Shown: positions 10,138 through 24,300, numbered from the stretch's first letter. The stretch is 64,000 nt of DNA from Pardosa pseudoannulata (GCA_032207245.1 CM063498.1:90718848-90782847); one strand, 5' to 3'. The notes: generated from the sequence alone by a model not told the origin. Program-made: numbers and translations.

Positions 10138-10340
10138 GTATGTAAAATCATTAATATTTTTTTCCAATTTTTTCCATGTATTAATACTTTATTCATGCTA
10201 AACACAGCTCTTTTGTTTGTAAACACAAATAAGTCAAATAAATATACATATATCATATACACACATTTGTAGTAGCATCGTTTTTTATAAATAGAGACGG
10301 ATGTAATATTAAAATAAAAATTAGAGGAGGTATTTATTGT

Positions 10341-10402
10341 GTCACCGGTCTCATTAGCCTTCGTGTTGCAAAAATAGACCGTAGCACTCCAAAACCAAAC
10401 CA
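10341..10402 (+). mobile_element. SINE fragment, 3' part
   Basis: The words GGTCTCATTAGCC, GTGTTGCAAAAATAGACCGTAG and a CCAAAACCAAACCA tail match the 3' half of the tRNA-derived SINE seen complete at 50194-50373 and 60092-60270. The tRNA-like head is missing. Confidence 0.85.
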
Positions 10403-10957
10403 ATTCTTAGATATTTTAAATATGATGAAAAGAAATTTAAAATCTTTAAACGGCTTTACTTAATTATTTATACATTTTTAAATAGCAATACAATTTTATT
10501 GTCTTTAATATTAATGTCAAATTAAAAAATGTATAAAATTTCTCAAATTAAATTTAATTTTTAAAGTAATATCATTATTAAGTATTTTAAAAATATTATA
10601 CTTTTTTTCAAATTAGTCACTAATTTAATCGAAAAATATCACTGTGATTTGATACACAAGAAAGTATGCATCTCTGAAGAAAATATTTATAATACCTTGA
10701 AAATACATAACCTTCCCCTCCCCCGAGTTATTTATTAGATAATTATATGCTTTAGATATTTATATGTTTTTCGATATTTATATGCTTTATAAAATATTTA
10801 TTGTACTTGAACTCTGTGATAATACTCGAAAATTAGCAGTTTTAAAAGTTAAATAGCAGTGGTTAATCAACAATCCTTTTAAAGGTATAGATGTATTTTT
10901 ATATACTTTAATTGTTCTAAATTAGCAATATTTAAACAAAAGCAAGCATTTACTTAC
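10403..10957. other. AT-rich spacer between convergent exons
   Basis: No coding sequence recognised. It would be intronic for both neighbouring exons if each belongs to a live gene. Confidence 0.4.
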
Positions 10958-11167
10958 CGAGAAATGGTCTTTACAAACCCATAAAGATGATTTATATGAT
11001 AATTTGGGGTTTAATTTCTCATTCTTTTTCATCGCAGTTGTCCAGATTTTACGTGTATGTGGGTCTTTCGGGACGCTGAAAAATATCTTCTCATTGCAAT
11101 TAGTTGTTGTATTTTTACAGAGTGGCACAATACAATATTTAGAGTATGATTTTTTAATGCCAGACAT
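10958..11167 (-). CDS. First coding exon with THAP zinc finger
   Basis: The exon encodes exactly 70 residues from MSGIKKSYSK to WVCKDHFS and ends at a strong donor, TCTCG|GTAAGT, in phase 0. It shows the THAP (C2CH) DNA-binding layout: Cys12 and Cys17 in YCIVPLC, the invariant Trp42 in KIWTTAM, and Cys65 with His68 in WVCKDHF. The C-terminal AVPTxF part of the domain would lie on the next exon, which I could not find to the left. THAP domains bind DNA and occur both in host transcription factors and in P-element-type transposases; nothing here decides between them. The next downstream Met would cut the domain, so MSGIKK is the sensible start. The gene converges with the SWIM-like exon 820 bp away. 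Confidence 0.75.
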
Positions 11168-11224
11168 AACAAAAAAATTTCTATTATATGCGATACTTTA
11201 CACAAAAGCAAATTTAAAAGTCGC

Positions 11225-11360
11225 CTTTTAACATGTAAACAGCATAGGCGCTCGGTGTCGACATGAACGATGACGTCACAAACTCGGCGGAGAAAAAGTA
11301 TCGTTTTTGAGAGACGTTAAAGAGTCCGCTATAAAACCCATTAGAAATCACTCATTAGGC
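11225..11360 (-). promoter_or_regulatory. Putative THAP gene promoter with full CRE
   Basis: Just upstream of the THAP start codon lies a CpG-containing stretch, unusual in this AT-rich setting. It holds the palindromic cAMP-response/ATF element TGACGTCA at 11271-11278 and GCGCTCGGTGTCGAC beside it. Location and composition suit a promoter; no start site can be fixed from sequence. Confidence 0.4.
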
Positions 11361-13849
11361 TCCCAAATGAAAGAAAAATAGCTACTGTCCTGCTTACTTT
11401 TTTGTCTCCTATCGTTTAAATACAAAATTAGAAAACGTGAAAATTCCTCATTGTGTAATACCTTTTACTAATCATCCAAATTTATTTTTTCAAAAAATAA
11501 ACTAAGGATATTCAATTATTTCACTAACGTGAATATTTATTAGTACAAAATTGTTTTGCTCTAGATATTTTATTTGTGTGTCAATTTATATTTATATTTT
11601 AGTTACTAAAACAACTTCATACACTACACGGGAACAGATATGATACATAGATAAAATTTTAAGCAAAGAAATTACATTTATAAAAAATTACACAATTTTT
11701 TTTTCTTTTTACTTACTTCTCATTAAATGGTCCCATGGAAATAAATATCTTAACCTTTATTCATAAAGTATGATCTTTTACGGATCACGTTAAAGTTAAA
11801 AGAAATAAAATCCTTAAGGGCTATATTAAAGGCAGTTTTAAAAAACCCTGCTTTAGTGTAAAATCACAGAACAATTTATCTCTGATAAATTTCACAAACT
11901 CATGCAAAAATGTTATGCTGAGGCAAAATAATTTCAAAATTTTTACAGTTTTATTTACGTTTAACATCTGATACTGATTTGTACTACATAAACAATGAAA
12001 CATAATTCAATAGTATATATAGAAAAAAAATAAAAATGTTATTACAAGAAATATTTAATTATAATATTATATTTTCTCTTATTGGATTTTTTCTTAACTT
12101 TTTCAATATATTTTTCAGTCACCTTTTTAGAGTAGTTATTCAGAAATATTTTATAAATAGTTAAAATTATATTTTTGGAGTGAAGTAAACAATCATGCAA
12201 AGATAATTTAGAAGACCTATTTATATCATCTATTACATTTTTAAGATATGGTTAAGTGACTGTTATTAATAAATTGAGTTGATTATCATTTGCTATAAAA
12301 TTACTGTTATATTTTAATAAAACATTTGTAAATATCTGAATGCATAAATATGTTACTTTAAGTGTAAATACAGTTGTTTTTTAAAGTTCCTCTACCTAAA
12401 ACATCTATTAATTAAAATTTAATTATATAATTAAAAGAGCTTGCAAATTGTATTTAGATGGGATTTTTCTACTCTTGGCTGTGGGACATAACTATTAAAA
12501 AATTTAAGCATGTTTATTTAACTACTTTTCTACAGGTTATATGAGAACCTACCTATTATAAAATAGTACAGCATTGAATAAAGGTTATATTTTTATAATA
12601 AAAATCTGTAAAAACATTGCTTCTGTTGATTACTTTAGACTAATTTTTTTCTTACATTTATAATTTTTTTTTGGTAGTTTAATTTTTGTTAGATATGTCT
12701 TCTTTACGCTTCGATATTCAAAATTTTAAATTGTAGAAAGTGAATATGAAAATCTGGAAAAAGAGCTCAAGACATAAAAAATATGAAGCTGATAAATCAG
12801 AAACAATTTAAAGTGTAGATAACATTGATTCTACACAGAAATTTCCCAATTGCTGTTGTGGTATGTAAAAGAAGTTGTACATCAACTTTTATTAATAAAG
12901 CTCCTTAAAAACACATTATTAATCAATGAAGTAAGGAAGCATTAATCTTTTATTGTGGTAATAAAAATAGTTTTTCTTTAAAATAAAACAGAAATTGTAA
13001 TTTGTGAGGTATCAACAATAGCCGAGTTGCAATACACAGTAAAAACGAAACTTTAACATAACTTAGAATACATTTAACTCATGGATATTAAATGTTGTAT
13101 TATGTAATTATAAACTCCTTAATGAGATCTAACAATAAAATGAAACTTATTTTTAAAATGACAGTTATAATATACAATATGGTACAAAGCACACACTAAT
13201 AACAAAACATAGCGAACTTAAGAATTACCGTCATTCTTATGATATACTTAATTAGAAAACGGCGAATAATAGGAGAAACGATAATAAAATTGCTACTTAC
13301 CCCACATATAATAGCAAACGTTATTTTTTTAAGCAGTAATCGGCAAGCATTTAACAAGCATTAACAGAATAGAATACCGCCTTCGAGAGATCACGTAACC
13401 GGTTTTCGGAAAATCAGTGTGCAGGCCTTGTGTTCAGATGGCTGTGCTTTATATTTGGATTAAGACATTTATTCTGTAGACTATTTACAAATTGTTATAC
13501 TATTTAATCACCATATAACATAACCAGCAATTATTTAGATTTTATATTCATCATTACACAATAATTATTACAATTCTCTTTTGTTATACGTTATTCCTTA
13601 AATCAAAATATTGAATTACTAACTGAGACCTAAATAATCGTCATAAATATGTTAAATCTATTTACCTCCGGACATTACAGGGGAGCAGGCTTGGAGTTGA
13701 TTAAAAAAAACTGCAATTTTGATAGAATGTACGTATTTAAATTTGGTTTCAGTAAGTCAAAATGTACTCGAGTTATCGTGTTCACCTACAGACACACACA
13801 AACATAATTTTTAAAAAATGATATTATTGGAAAAATGATTGGACTTAGG
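11361..13849. other. Long AT-rich intergenic stretch
   Basis: No coding exon recognised. At about 13375-13440 there is a small island (CCGCCTTCGAGAGATCACGTAACCGG, given here in two parts: CCGCCTTCGAGAGA and TCACGTAACCGG) that could be a promoter or 5' UTR, without other support. Confidence 0.35.
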
Positions 13850-14110
13850 GAGGTCTAATACATGAAATTCAATCAAAATATCAAGGCTTTTGCACGATTT
13901 AAATATTTGCCCTATACAAGTAGAGACGACCTAAATTTAGAATGGCCCTGAATCCAAACATTTACCAACTGTCTAATATATATATGTTTAATACGAGAAG
14001 TTTAATCAAAATATCAAGGTCAAACTTTTATACGATTACAATATTTTCCCTACACAACTTGAGGGGGCCTAAATTTGGAATAACCCCAAATCTGGACATT
14101 TACTAACTGT

Positions 14111-14113
<3 letters not shown>
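13850..14113. repeat. Diverged ~135-bp direct duplication
   Basis: AATCAAAATATCAAGG occurs at 13871 and 14004, and CCTAAATTTAGAAT / CCTAAATTTGGAAT at about 13930 and 14068. Both copies also end with an ATTTAC(C/T)AACTGTC word. The two copies are clearly diverged, so this is an old tandem duplication. Confidence 0.8.

Positions 14114-14151
<38 letters not shown>
14114..14151. repeat. (AT)n microsatellite
   Basis: About 19 uninterrupted AT units directly after the second copy of the ~135-bp duplication. Confidence 0.97.
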
Positions 14152-14153
<2 letters not shown>

Positions 14154-17100
14154 CAGTCGGTATATAAATTTTATGTCTTACATAAAATCGGATTATCTTA
14201 TTTTTATATACACCAACTTATTAATTATAGAAATTTTGTATGTCATAATTTGCAGTTTTTAAAAACTGGATTGATAGCCTCTGTACTCTTCTAACAATTT
14301 CTGAACGCAAAGCTTTTCACACTTTAATCGTTTCAAATGTCAAGTTCCCGTGCCGAAAATTATTTGCTAAAATAGAAACGGAGGGTCTGTCCAAGAGCAC
14401 ATTGAAGTGTGTGTGTATTTTTAATAAGATTGAGCCTAACTCCAAATTATAACTATGCAAAATAGAAACACTGTCAACCGTTGATTTTGTTAATCATCAA
14501 TAAATTCTTAGGAAAGTTACATTCTAAAAAAAAATATATATATATATATACTTTTGTCACTTGTTTTCTTCTTTCTAGATGTGAAACGCAACTCAAATAC
14601 ATTCATTTTTTATTATTTTTCTTCAGTTGGTTGTTGTTTAATTAAAGGTATTGTGCAAGATATTGTATATAATGAAAGTAATATATTAAAGTTTATTATA
14701 TTTTACTTACTGACGTCACGTCAAAACTAATTTTTCCCCACATGTTTGGAAATATAGTTTCTTATAACTTTGTAACTTAACTGCTTTAAAGTATACAATT
14801 TTGTGATTTTGGTAATTCACTATAATTTTATTGAAAATACCTTGTTGGAAATCTATTTTATAATTCATTTTGTATATTTGACTCTACGTGAACGATAAAT
14901 ATAGATATCTTTTTGGCCAAATAACTTGTTTGCATCTCTCCTTCGAGATATGTGTTTGGAATTTAGGGCCTGAGATAGGTTTGTCCAGCCCTAGAGACAC
15001 CCAGAATGACTAAAAATTAAATATTCATAATTAGTAGGACTCTTTCAAAACCAGTATTTGTGTCGTGTTGATGACGGGTACAGCGGAAAATATGACAACA
15101 AACAATAATATTAATTAGTTTATTTTATATCACAACAAAGAGTCAGATATTTCATTTTTCTTGTATTTTTTTTACAAAAACATTCTGAAAAGTAATTAAC
15201 AGTTGAGATCTAGAGGTGGAGAGAAAAACAATAATAAAATTTGAAACAATAGAACAAGCACATTTCATCTACAATCAACACTCAAATCTCAACTCTAAAA
15301 TTTAAGAAAAGCACATGTTTCAACACAGATATCATTTATTCCAGATTATTTACAGGAGAAATAATAAACACTCCTACAGGTGCTCCCACACTTATGTATC
15401 ACAATCAGCAATGGATCAAGTGCAAAAATACAAGCTTAATTTGTGATTACGAGGCATTCACAAGATAGGGATGCCATTTTTAATAAATAATTTAAAACAA
15501 GTCATGCAAAAACGATTACGACAAAGAAAAAGTATCAAGCTCAGTAGATTTTCAACTACTTTTCAATACTTTTATAACAACACAGACACGAAAACTTAAA
15601 AAGTGTTTGAAGGGGGTACAATGGTGTACTGTTCTGGTTCTGGAGTAACAGTAGACTTTCTAACGTAAAATAAACTTTGAAATAATATTAATAAATTGCA
15701 ATATCATGATCTATATAAGGCAGTGCAGTTGGGGAAATTTAAAAATTGCACTCTCAAAGTTAATAATACAAAGTACAAAACAAGTTATTACATGTACAAG
15801 AATTGAAGAAATTTAATACAATACAAAATATGGATGAAAAAAATCCATAATTTCTGTTTACAAGCATACTTTGAATGCACCGGATGGGGCTCCACATAGC
15901 TGCTGTCTTTACTATAAAACAGGATTTTTTACTTTAGCTACCGAACTCAATCTTGAACTAAACAAGGAAGTGTTCTGATGAAGCATGCCTCTTTCTAGGC
16001 AACAGGCTATTAGCCTACAGATTTTACAACATTTACTGAATACTAGAAGGGTATTCAGGCTACAGATTTCAGTAAAAGACTTTACTGTTCAGATGTTAAT
16101 TAATTTTGAGGCTACTCATTGCCTAGCATACAATTATATTGATATGATTTGCATAAATCAATATCTCATATTTACTTACTAAGTGATTACTGCAAAGAAA
16201 TATGGATGACAATCCAAAGAGGTTATTTGCCTTAGAAATAAAAGGCAATAAAACAACTGTATATAAATAATGCAAAAGAATATAAAACAAACTGAAAACT
16301 GAACTAAGAAATAACATTTATTAACAATATTCCGCAATGAAAATCCAAATATTTTGTCAAAAATTAATATTCTTGAGATTGTTGGATCCAGAAAATATCA
16401 ATTGGGAGACATAATCACATGCCCCCTTGCTGGATCTGTCTATAATTAATAACAATTCAAACCTTAAATACAAATTCTTCATACCCTTTACATATAGAAT
16501 ATATTAAATGGAATGTTAATCATTCAAGAACTGCTTTATTTTTTAACAACTATTTCAAAAATGTAAACACACAGAAAAATACACAGTGAAGATACATTCT
16601 GATTTTTAAATCAAAGTTTCGATATGCTATTGATTAAAATTAATACACCAGGAAAAAAACACACACAATCTAAAATGAACTTAGATTATGCAAGTAAGGT
16701 GTTAGCAAACTAATATAAACAGAGGCATCAATAATGAGATTTTCTAAGGTTTATTGAAGCAATTTTGGATAATATTAATAGAAATATTCATTTTGTCATC
16801 TTTTAAATCACAAATTACTGTAATTCAAAGGTTGTAATCATGATTTATTTTTTCAGAGACAAAAAGGTATAACTTATTTTATTAAAACATCTAATGGAAA
16901 GATTTTTGACTTTTATTTCACAGATGTTACAAATTTTTTTTCTACAGATAAGACCTAAAAGAATTATTAGATAACAAAAGGAATTATAAAGTTAATTAAT
17001 AATTTTTACGAATCCCAGCTTGCATCCCTTCCTCTGTGTGTATATGATCACTTCAAGAGATATTCTTATATGCAACAGCCTGATTGAAATATATGTAAAA

Positions 17101-20063
17101 AATAACAAAAGGAAAGTGAAAATTTCCACCGAGAAAATGGTTTAAAATTAAAGCTTACAAAATTAGTCACTAATTAAAACAGTATAGAATACAATATTTT
17201 TTTTAAATGACTAAAACTAAAATTTTTAACAAGTCATTAAGAATCTCTATGTACCAATAAGGATCTATTCATCATACATTTTAAGTATGTACCATCTGGG
17301 TAGGTAAGGTAAGGTAGGCAGTGCCTACCCTTAACAAAATATATTAAAAGCAACAATTTCCTTTTGTTACGTCATATATCCCTCATTTAAAAAAATTTTA
17401 AATATTCATTCATTATTATTCATAGAATGCAAAAGATGTTAACTTTTTTATAAAAAGACAGGCATATTTTTTGCCTGCCTTTCAATTGCAATGTTTATCT
17501 TCCTATCTCATTGTTATTATTGACATACAGTAGAATTTTCCCCCCAAGCATATTTTTGCCTGAGATGGTTAGGCAAGAAATATTCTGAACCCAAGCAAAA
17601 ATAAAAAAAAAATTATCTTATGGGGTAGGGGAGAAACAGATTATATATCTGAGGCAGTCTCTTCCCAGGAAAGCACAGTTAACATTCTATAGTGATCACA
17701 AATTGTAGTTTACTTAAGTGAGAGTATATATCTATATAGTAATTTTTCTGCATGCATTTTTTCAGTTTCACCTCATATTTTGTTTACCCTTTTAGGTATG
17801 GACAGTACTTATCTCAAAACAGGAAACAGGCTATGTACTAAATTATAAGAAATATAAAATGTATCTGATAGCAAAATTCCTATTTTATTAATTATTTTTA
17901 CACTTCATTACCTTGGATGAAATATATAACAGAGAGAGCATTAAAACTAAAAAGTACTCAATATAAAATAAAAATTTCTAAAAAAATTATATAACAAAAT
18001 TAGAGATTAAAATTCAGTCCATTTTTTTTTCCAGTTCATTGAATATATCATTTAAGTCACTTTCAATATTTCATTAAATATTTATTAAAGCTAAATCCTT
18101 TAGATGGTCTTAGAATATTGTTTTTTCTCAAATAGTTTTTTAGATTAACTAACATTTAATATTTTGCTTAACGGTTCAGGAGAGAAGGTCAAGCCTGTCA
18201 GCCTTCTGCCTAGGTAAAGTAAATACATTGTAAATTAAACAATATGCTTAAAGCACCAAATTAAATAAAATTATGCTCTAAAAATGCATTATTTTAAAAC
18301 GTTAACAGAGTATTATGGAATATTATTTTACTCCATACAAGTTAATATCTGAATACCCTGAAATATTACTCACAGTACATGCCTGGAACTTTGTTTAATT
18401 TTCAGTCCCTCATAATAATGCACAAAGAAGACATCAAGAGTTTCTTACACATGGAACAATCGACAATACAGTCTAAAGTCTGCAAGATATGTAAAAATTT
18501 CTTAGTAGAATAAATTAAAACGTCTATAATGGGTTAATTCTTTTTTTTCCCAATTAAAATCATGTTCTAAATTAAAGTACACAATAAATGAAAAAAGAAT
18601 GTAAAATTCCATGTTACAAAATATGAAAACTTAAGAAAGCTGAAATTTTATACCTTGATACTTTTCCCTACACATTGCAAACACCAACTGACAAAATTAA
18701 ATTTTTGTTCACAATAATAAATTTTCTTTTAAAGACAAGTATATGTAAAATTTTAATATATGTACATCATTAAGCTTATATTATTTTACATTTGAAAAAT
18801 TGAAATTAAAAAAAAAAAAAAAAAACTTACTGAGAAGTCATAGCCAAAATTTTAGTTAGTTTCAAATCCCGTTTCATTTTCCAGAAAAATACATATTTGA
18901 AAAGTTTTATTTGAGTAATAAGTATATACACATATTTAGCACTGCTACATTTAAAAAGATTTAACTACGTTTTTTTTATACGACGAAATGAGTCTTTCAT
19001 TCAGAAATTAAAAAAATCTAAAAATATCTATTCTCTAAACATAAGCCTTAAGTTAAAAAAATAAAATAAAATGAAAAAATAAAATTATACATGCAGAAAG
19101 CAACTTACTTTAAAGCAACAAGTAATTAAAAATTGACTGACAAAATACAATGTTTCTCTTGTCTTTTAAATGACAATTTTTAAGGAAAAACATCATGAAA
19201 ATAAACATAAAATAAAAACATTAATTTACAAATAATAATACTGTCAAATAACGTATGCTTGAATGGCAATTGAGACTATATACAGCTAGTTTTAAAATTT
19301 TCTCATTTTAAATAAGTGGTATTAAAAATAAAATTTGAAAACTAACATTAAAAAATAAACAATTTAAGGAAAAAATAACATCTTTTGCTAAAAATATAAC
19401 GAGGAATAGGTACATGATAAAGTATCTGATATTTAGGACATTCTTTGTAATGATTTTATAACAAAATAATTATAAAAATGGCACAAATATATACACTTGC
19501 ACTTATTAAATTTCAAAGAAGTAAATTTTACTTGTCAAAAACAAAGAAAATTTCAATACAAATATTAGATATTCGTTAACAGGAGTAAAAGAACAGGATG
19601 CACAATTAAATAATTCAATTGTTCCAACAAAAAAGAAATAAAAAAGAGATTCTATCATTATGAAATCTTTTACTAATTTGAAACAAGAAAAATAAAATTT
19701 TACCTATAATATGTTAAATCAGAATAACAAGATCTTTGATATTTTTCATTTATAGTACAAATATAAACTTCCTGTATGAAAATATGAATTAATCATATTT
19801 TTTCAATCTATAGTAATAATCTAACCTTTTATTCAGGGTAAAATATTTCAAGTCCCAAAAAGCACTTTATTTAACAATTTAAATTTTTATGCCTTCATTT
19901 TTGAGAAAAAATACTTTATTTTCTAAAATTTTCTACCATTGATAAAATATTTTTTTCATATAAAAAAAAAGAATATACATAATATCAATCCATCAGAATT
20001 GAAAAATTTAGAAGTAAAAAAATTTCAACAAATAACTGCTTTGACTAAATTAAAATGTTATAA
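14152..20063. other. Gene-poor AT-rich DNA, possible minus-strand UTR
   Basis: No open frame of interest. From about 15.1 kb the plus strand is by eye richer in A than T, so a minus-strand transcript would be U-rich, as long 3' UTRs are. A polypyrimidine-AG acceptor at 28557 opens this region on the minus strand. An (A)18 tract lies at 18808-18826. I can support no gene here. Confidence 0.3.
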
Positions 20064-20119
20064 CAGTGGTTCTCAAAGCATGCACCTAAGTACTCTAAGA
20101 AAACCAATCTTCTCATAGG

Positions 20120-20285
20120 ATGCCATGCAGGGGTGTACACAAGGGGGGTGGGGTCTAAGGGTTTAAACACCCCCCTTGAGCTCAGACAAAATGGCAAAAA
20201 TAAAAATTTTAGTAGAAATTATGCAGGCGATTAATTTTAGAATTATGAACCCCCCTTGAAAAAATTCTGCGTATGCCACTGATGC
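20120..20285. mobile_element. Nested repeat with AAGGGGGG / CCCCCCTTGA ends
   Basis: TACACAAGGGGGGTGGG at the left faces CCCCCCTTGAAAAAATTCTG at the right, with a second CCCCCCTTGAG close to the left end. This has the look of a small inverted-repeat element. Family unknown. Confidence 0.45.
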
Positions 20286-20476
20286 CATGAGATTTTATCA
20301 TTTTATTAGCTTCTGTAATTAAATTTTATAGATCATAACATTAAGCTTAGATAACATAAAATAATAAGGGAGTGGTTTGCATTTTATAAGCTGATTCTCA
20401 ACCTGGAGGTCACGAAATAGCCTGTTATAAAATGAAATAATTTCATGAGAAATTGTTATTATTATTATTCTTTAAG

Positions 20477-20503
20477 GTGTGTGTGTGGGGGTGGGGTGGG
20501 GGG
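20477..20503 (+). repeat. GT/G-rich simple sequence
   Basis: A GTGTGTGTG run passes into three long G runs (5, 4 and 6 G). It might form a G-quadruplex; the short open frame across it is not a gene. Confidence 0.8.
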
Positions 20504-20809
20504 CTTGGTTTTGTGAAATATTTTAAAAATTTATATTTACTATTTGTTGAGATTGCAGAGCTCAAGAGAATTGCTGTGCTGGATGTTGCATATTTTATGT
20601 ATATATATAAATGGATGTTGGTTTTATGTGCGTTAAGTTTAGTTTAAGATCCACATCGATTACTTAACTCAATGGAACTCCTATTAACGGAATAACAGGG
20701 TTGCATTGATTGAATATTTTAGTGATCAAGTGAAGTTTTAAGTATTTTACTATGATTAATAAAAAATTTTGTTTTTACTAAACAGTAATAATAATAATGC
20801 CTTTCATCC

Positions 20810-21012
20810 CTTCATTGGGTAGAGAAATTGAGGACCAAGCATGCTTGGGAACTAAACACTGGGGGTTCCGTGTAAGATTGACCACCTAACTGGAACTTCG
20901 CACCCCAGGGCCTTTGGTATAGCAAACGGAGATTGGCACCGTAAGCCTTGGCCCCCTTGGGGCTGTTGCACATTAAAAAATAAATAAATAAATAAATAAA
21001 TAAAAAATAATA
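20810..21012 (+). mobile_element. Retroposon with (AAAT)n tail
   Basis: A unique GC-balanced body of about 165 bp (words CATGCTTGGGAACTAAACAC, GTAAGCCTTGGCCCCCTTGG) ends in an AAATAAATAAAT tail at about 20975-21012. A body plus simple A-rich tail indicates a SINE or the 3' end of a LINE. No tRNA-type box is visible. Confidence 0.55.
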
Positions 21013-21305
21013 ATGTGTTGTAAGAGACCCCCCCTCCCCAATGATTACTGTATTTATAAAAATTTGTTTTTAATAAATTTCAATGTTACCTAAAATGTGT
21101 TTTGATTACTTTAAAACTTATTATTTTTTATAAAATTATTGATGCCAACTATTTTTTATTAAATAAAATCTTGCAACTGACATTAATTGACAATTTTAAT
21201 AAAAGTATCCATTGGAGTTTTATTACAAAGGGCCCATAAAAAATGTAAATATACAAAGGGTGCCAAAAAACAAAACAAAACAAAACAAAAAATTGAGAAC
21301 CACTG

Positions 21306-24300
21306 TACTATTCAAAGAAAATTATAATAAACATAAATTGCCATAAAATAAGGGATAGAAGGGAATTTGATTTGAAACCTTAAGTTTAAGTGAGGGGGGG
21401 TGATTTTGAGCCCCTTATACCATGAATTGGCTATGAATGATTACTATCTGTTCTTAAATGCAAGATTTTATTGACCTGAACTACTGTGGAAGTAAATAAA
21501 AACAAATTGAAAGAAGCAGTTAATGATTTGTTAAGGAACTTAGTGGTAACTGAGTATGCAGAAAACATAGAAAAGCTGTTGAAACACTCTAACAAATGTT
21601 TAAATCTGTATGGTGGCTATGTAGATAAATAGCTAAGATACAATATGTGCTGCACATTTACCAATTTTTTTTAAACATACAATTTAAAAATTATTTTGAT
21701 TAAAAAACACAACTGAAAAAAAGAAATTCCTGAAAATTTTAGTTTTAAGATAATTTAAATACTACATTTTTACATTTTAATCACAATACAGTTTCAAGGA
21801 ACATGACAGTAGATTATAAATATGATGCATTTTCTTTATAGTTATCTGCATAAGCCAACAGCAGAGGTAATAAGATTATTAACAGTCAAAACATAAATAA
21901 CAAGACAGTATGCTATAACAAATTAGCAGGCAATAAATACTGTAATAGAAATGAGATTGTTTCTCATAAGCTCATTCAATTAATTTAAAGTAACTCAAAC
22001 AACACAGATCTGATTACATAAAGTTTTTACTTTAACTTTATAACATTACAACTGAAATTTCATGTGCCCGTTTGATGTTAGAACATTCAGATTAGGAGAA
22101 AAAAATGAAAGCTTTCAAGTTTTGAGTTAAGACTATGACTTTTGAAAATATAATGATGTACTCTTGAGGATATGATTATGTTGTTTTGATCACATTTATT
22201 TAGTTATGAGAGTTTAAGTCTAATAACAGTGTTTTTAATTAAAGGATAATATGAAGTTTAACTATAAAATGTAACAAGTTGGATAAGAACAAAATGGCTT
22301 TTGCTCCTTACCTCAATTAATTTTAATTATATTATTAAGAAATATAATTAATTTTAAATCTAGCACCATTTATGTATACACAGAAACATATCTCATTTAT
22401 GGTTTTACAAATGATGACTAGTTCCATTACAGTCAACTAAATTTCAATATGTTTGAAGTCTGTTTACTTAAGCCCAGCGGCTCTAACAAATAATTTTTTA
22501 TTTCATTTATTATAGATGGTTATTTAGGATATATGCTAAAAATTTTAGTTATAAAAAGAAATTGCTATAATTATTTAAATTAATTCTGTCAAGGCTAAGA
22601 AATACTCAACCAATTGTACAAATAACAAAACTAATTTTGTTCCCAGAAGAGTGCATTTCCTTTCCTGTAAAAAGATGTTTTAGCATTTTTAATAGAGTAA
22701 ATATTACAGATTTATAACAAGTTATTAAATATTTATTATAAAATTATTCTACTACTTCTTACAATTTGCCTTTAAGTTGCACTGATTACTCATTTTGATC
22801 AGTGCTGTATATATATGAATGAACATGAAAAGGTACAAGGATGAATTAAAAAAAAAAAATCCATTAATGATTATGGGTACTTTATATAGTTTAACAGATG
22901 CTGAGTTACCAGTAAGGTTAAAAGATAAAAACCATAATTTATAAAAAGAAAAAAAAAGTCAATGTACAGAAAGAACTACAAATTGATTATTCACGAGCAT
23001 ATTAAATCAATTATAGATTGAAGAGACTTCTTTAAAAGAAAAGTATTTATACAAAATATATCTGTTTCTTACGTAATACTGTAGGATTGGTAAATCATAA
23101 TAAAACACAGTAATTCCTGAACGTCCCTGGATATAATGTTTGTACAGTTAAAGATACAGCATCGTACAATGTTTAAAAAATTAGTTATACTACAAATAAT
23201 ATCATAAAAGGCTTATTAAAGCATAATATTAACTTATCATTAAAAATAACTAATAAATACAATTTTTTACGGTATACTACAAAATCAAGATTCAAAATGA
23301 TATGTCACATCTCTTCAAACCAATGCATTCTTCTAGGGTGTAAGGAAAACTTTAAATTTCAGAAACAAGATCATTCATTAATCAAATCCTAAACGTACTA
23401 GACATATAAATCATAGTTTGGTCTCAGTGTTTATAAGTACATATTCATGGTAATAGGTACACACTGCATACCTTTTGTATACAAATATTGACATACATAT
23501 TATTGATAAAGAATAAAAAAACTTATAAATCACAGATATTAAATTAGCATAATAAAGAATGTCATTAGAAACATAAACAAAAACCATAATATGCAAACAG
23601 CCAAAACTTCAGAGATATATTAGAAAATAAAAGAGAAATACTGCATTTTTGCTTTTGCACAAAAGACATTCCCAATCGATTGTCATTTTTATGGTAAATG
23701 TTAAACTTTAGACTGAGTATTCTTTTATCTGATAAAAAAGTTTGAAATTTAAGCACAAATCAACACCTTATATGGATAATATGGTAACATCAAAATTACA
23801 GGGAACAAGTATACACTACTAATTAATTAGTACTCATAGAGAATAAATAATAAATATAAATATTTTTACTTGAAGCATGGATATCAGATCCTGATTTGGT
23901 ATTTGAAAATATGAGAGATAGTACTACTTGATGATTTCTGAAGAATTGAAATAATTTTTAAGTGATCTTTATTTAAACAAATTAATAGCTTTTTAATAAA
24001 TTATAACTACAAAAAACCCTAAAATTTTAGTGTGGGTCACCTATTAAAACTGCTTATATATATATATATATAGATAAAAATGGATGTTAGTATATCTGTG
24101 ATTAATAAACTACAACATTTGGCAGATCAACAAGAAAATTGGCACATATGTATTTTTTCATACAGAAAGTTTATATGCTATCCACTTTTTATTCTAATTG
24201 GAATAGTTTTTCTGTACCTTAAACTTAAAATCATGCTCTATGTGGCAAGTTTTTCAAGACTATATTCAACACAGTAGTAATGCTTCTATTTGCATCAAAA

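Larger units (their letters stand above)
20064..21305. mobile_element. hAT-like element with nested insertions
   Basis: The left end CAGTGGTTCTCAAA (20064-20077) and right end TTGAGAACCACTG (21293-21305) are inverted copies of a terminus well known in hAT-type non-autonomous elements. An internal TTCTCAACCTGGAGGTCACGAAA near 20396 is another typical word of that group. A (CAAAA)n run precedes the right end. No transposase is present. Two other repeats appear to have inserted inside (20120-20285 and 20810-21012). An 8-bp target duplication is not evident, so the element is old or the ends come from two copies. Confidence 0.6.

Noticed and set aside
20453..20647. 64-aa frame with Trp-Gly repeats
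   Set aside because: It is translation of a GT/G-rich simple sequence inside a transposon.
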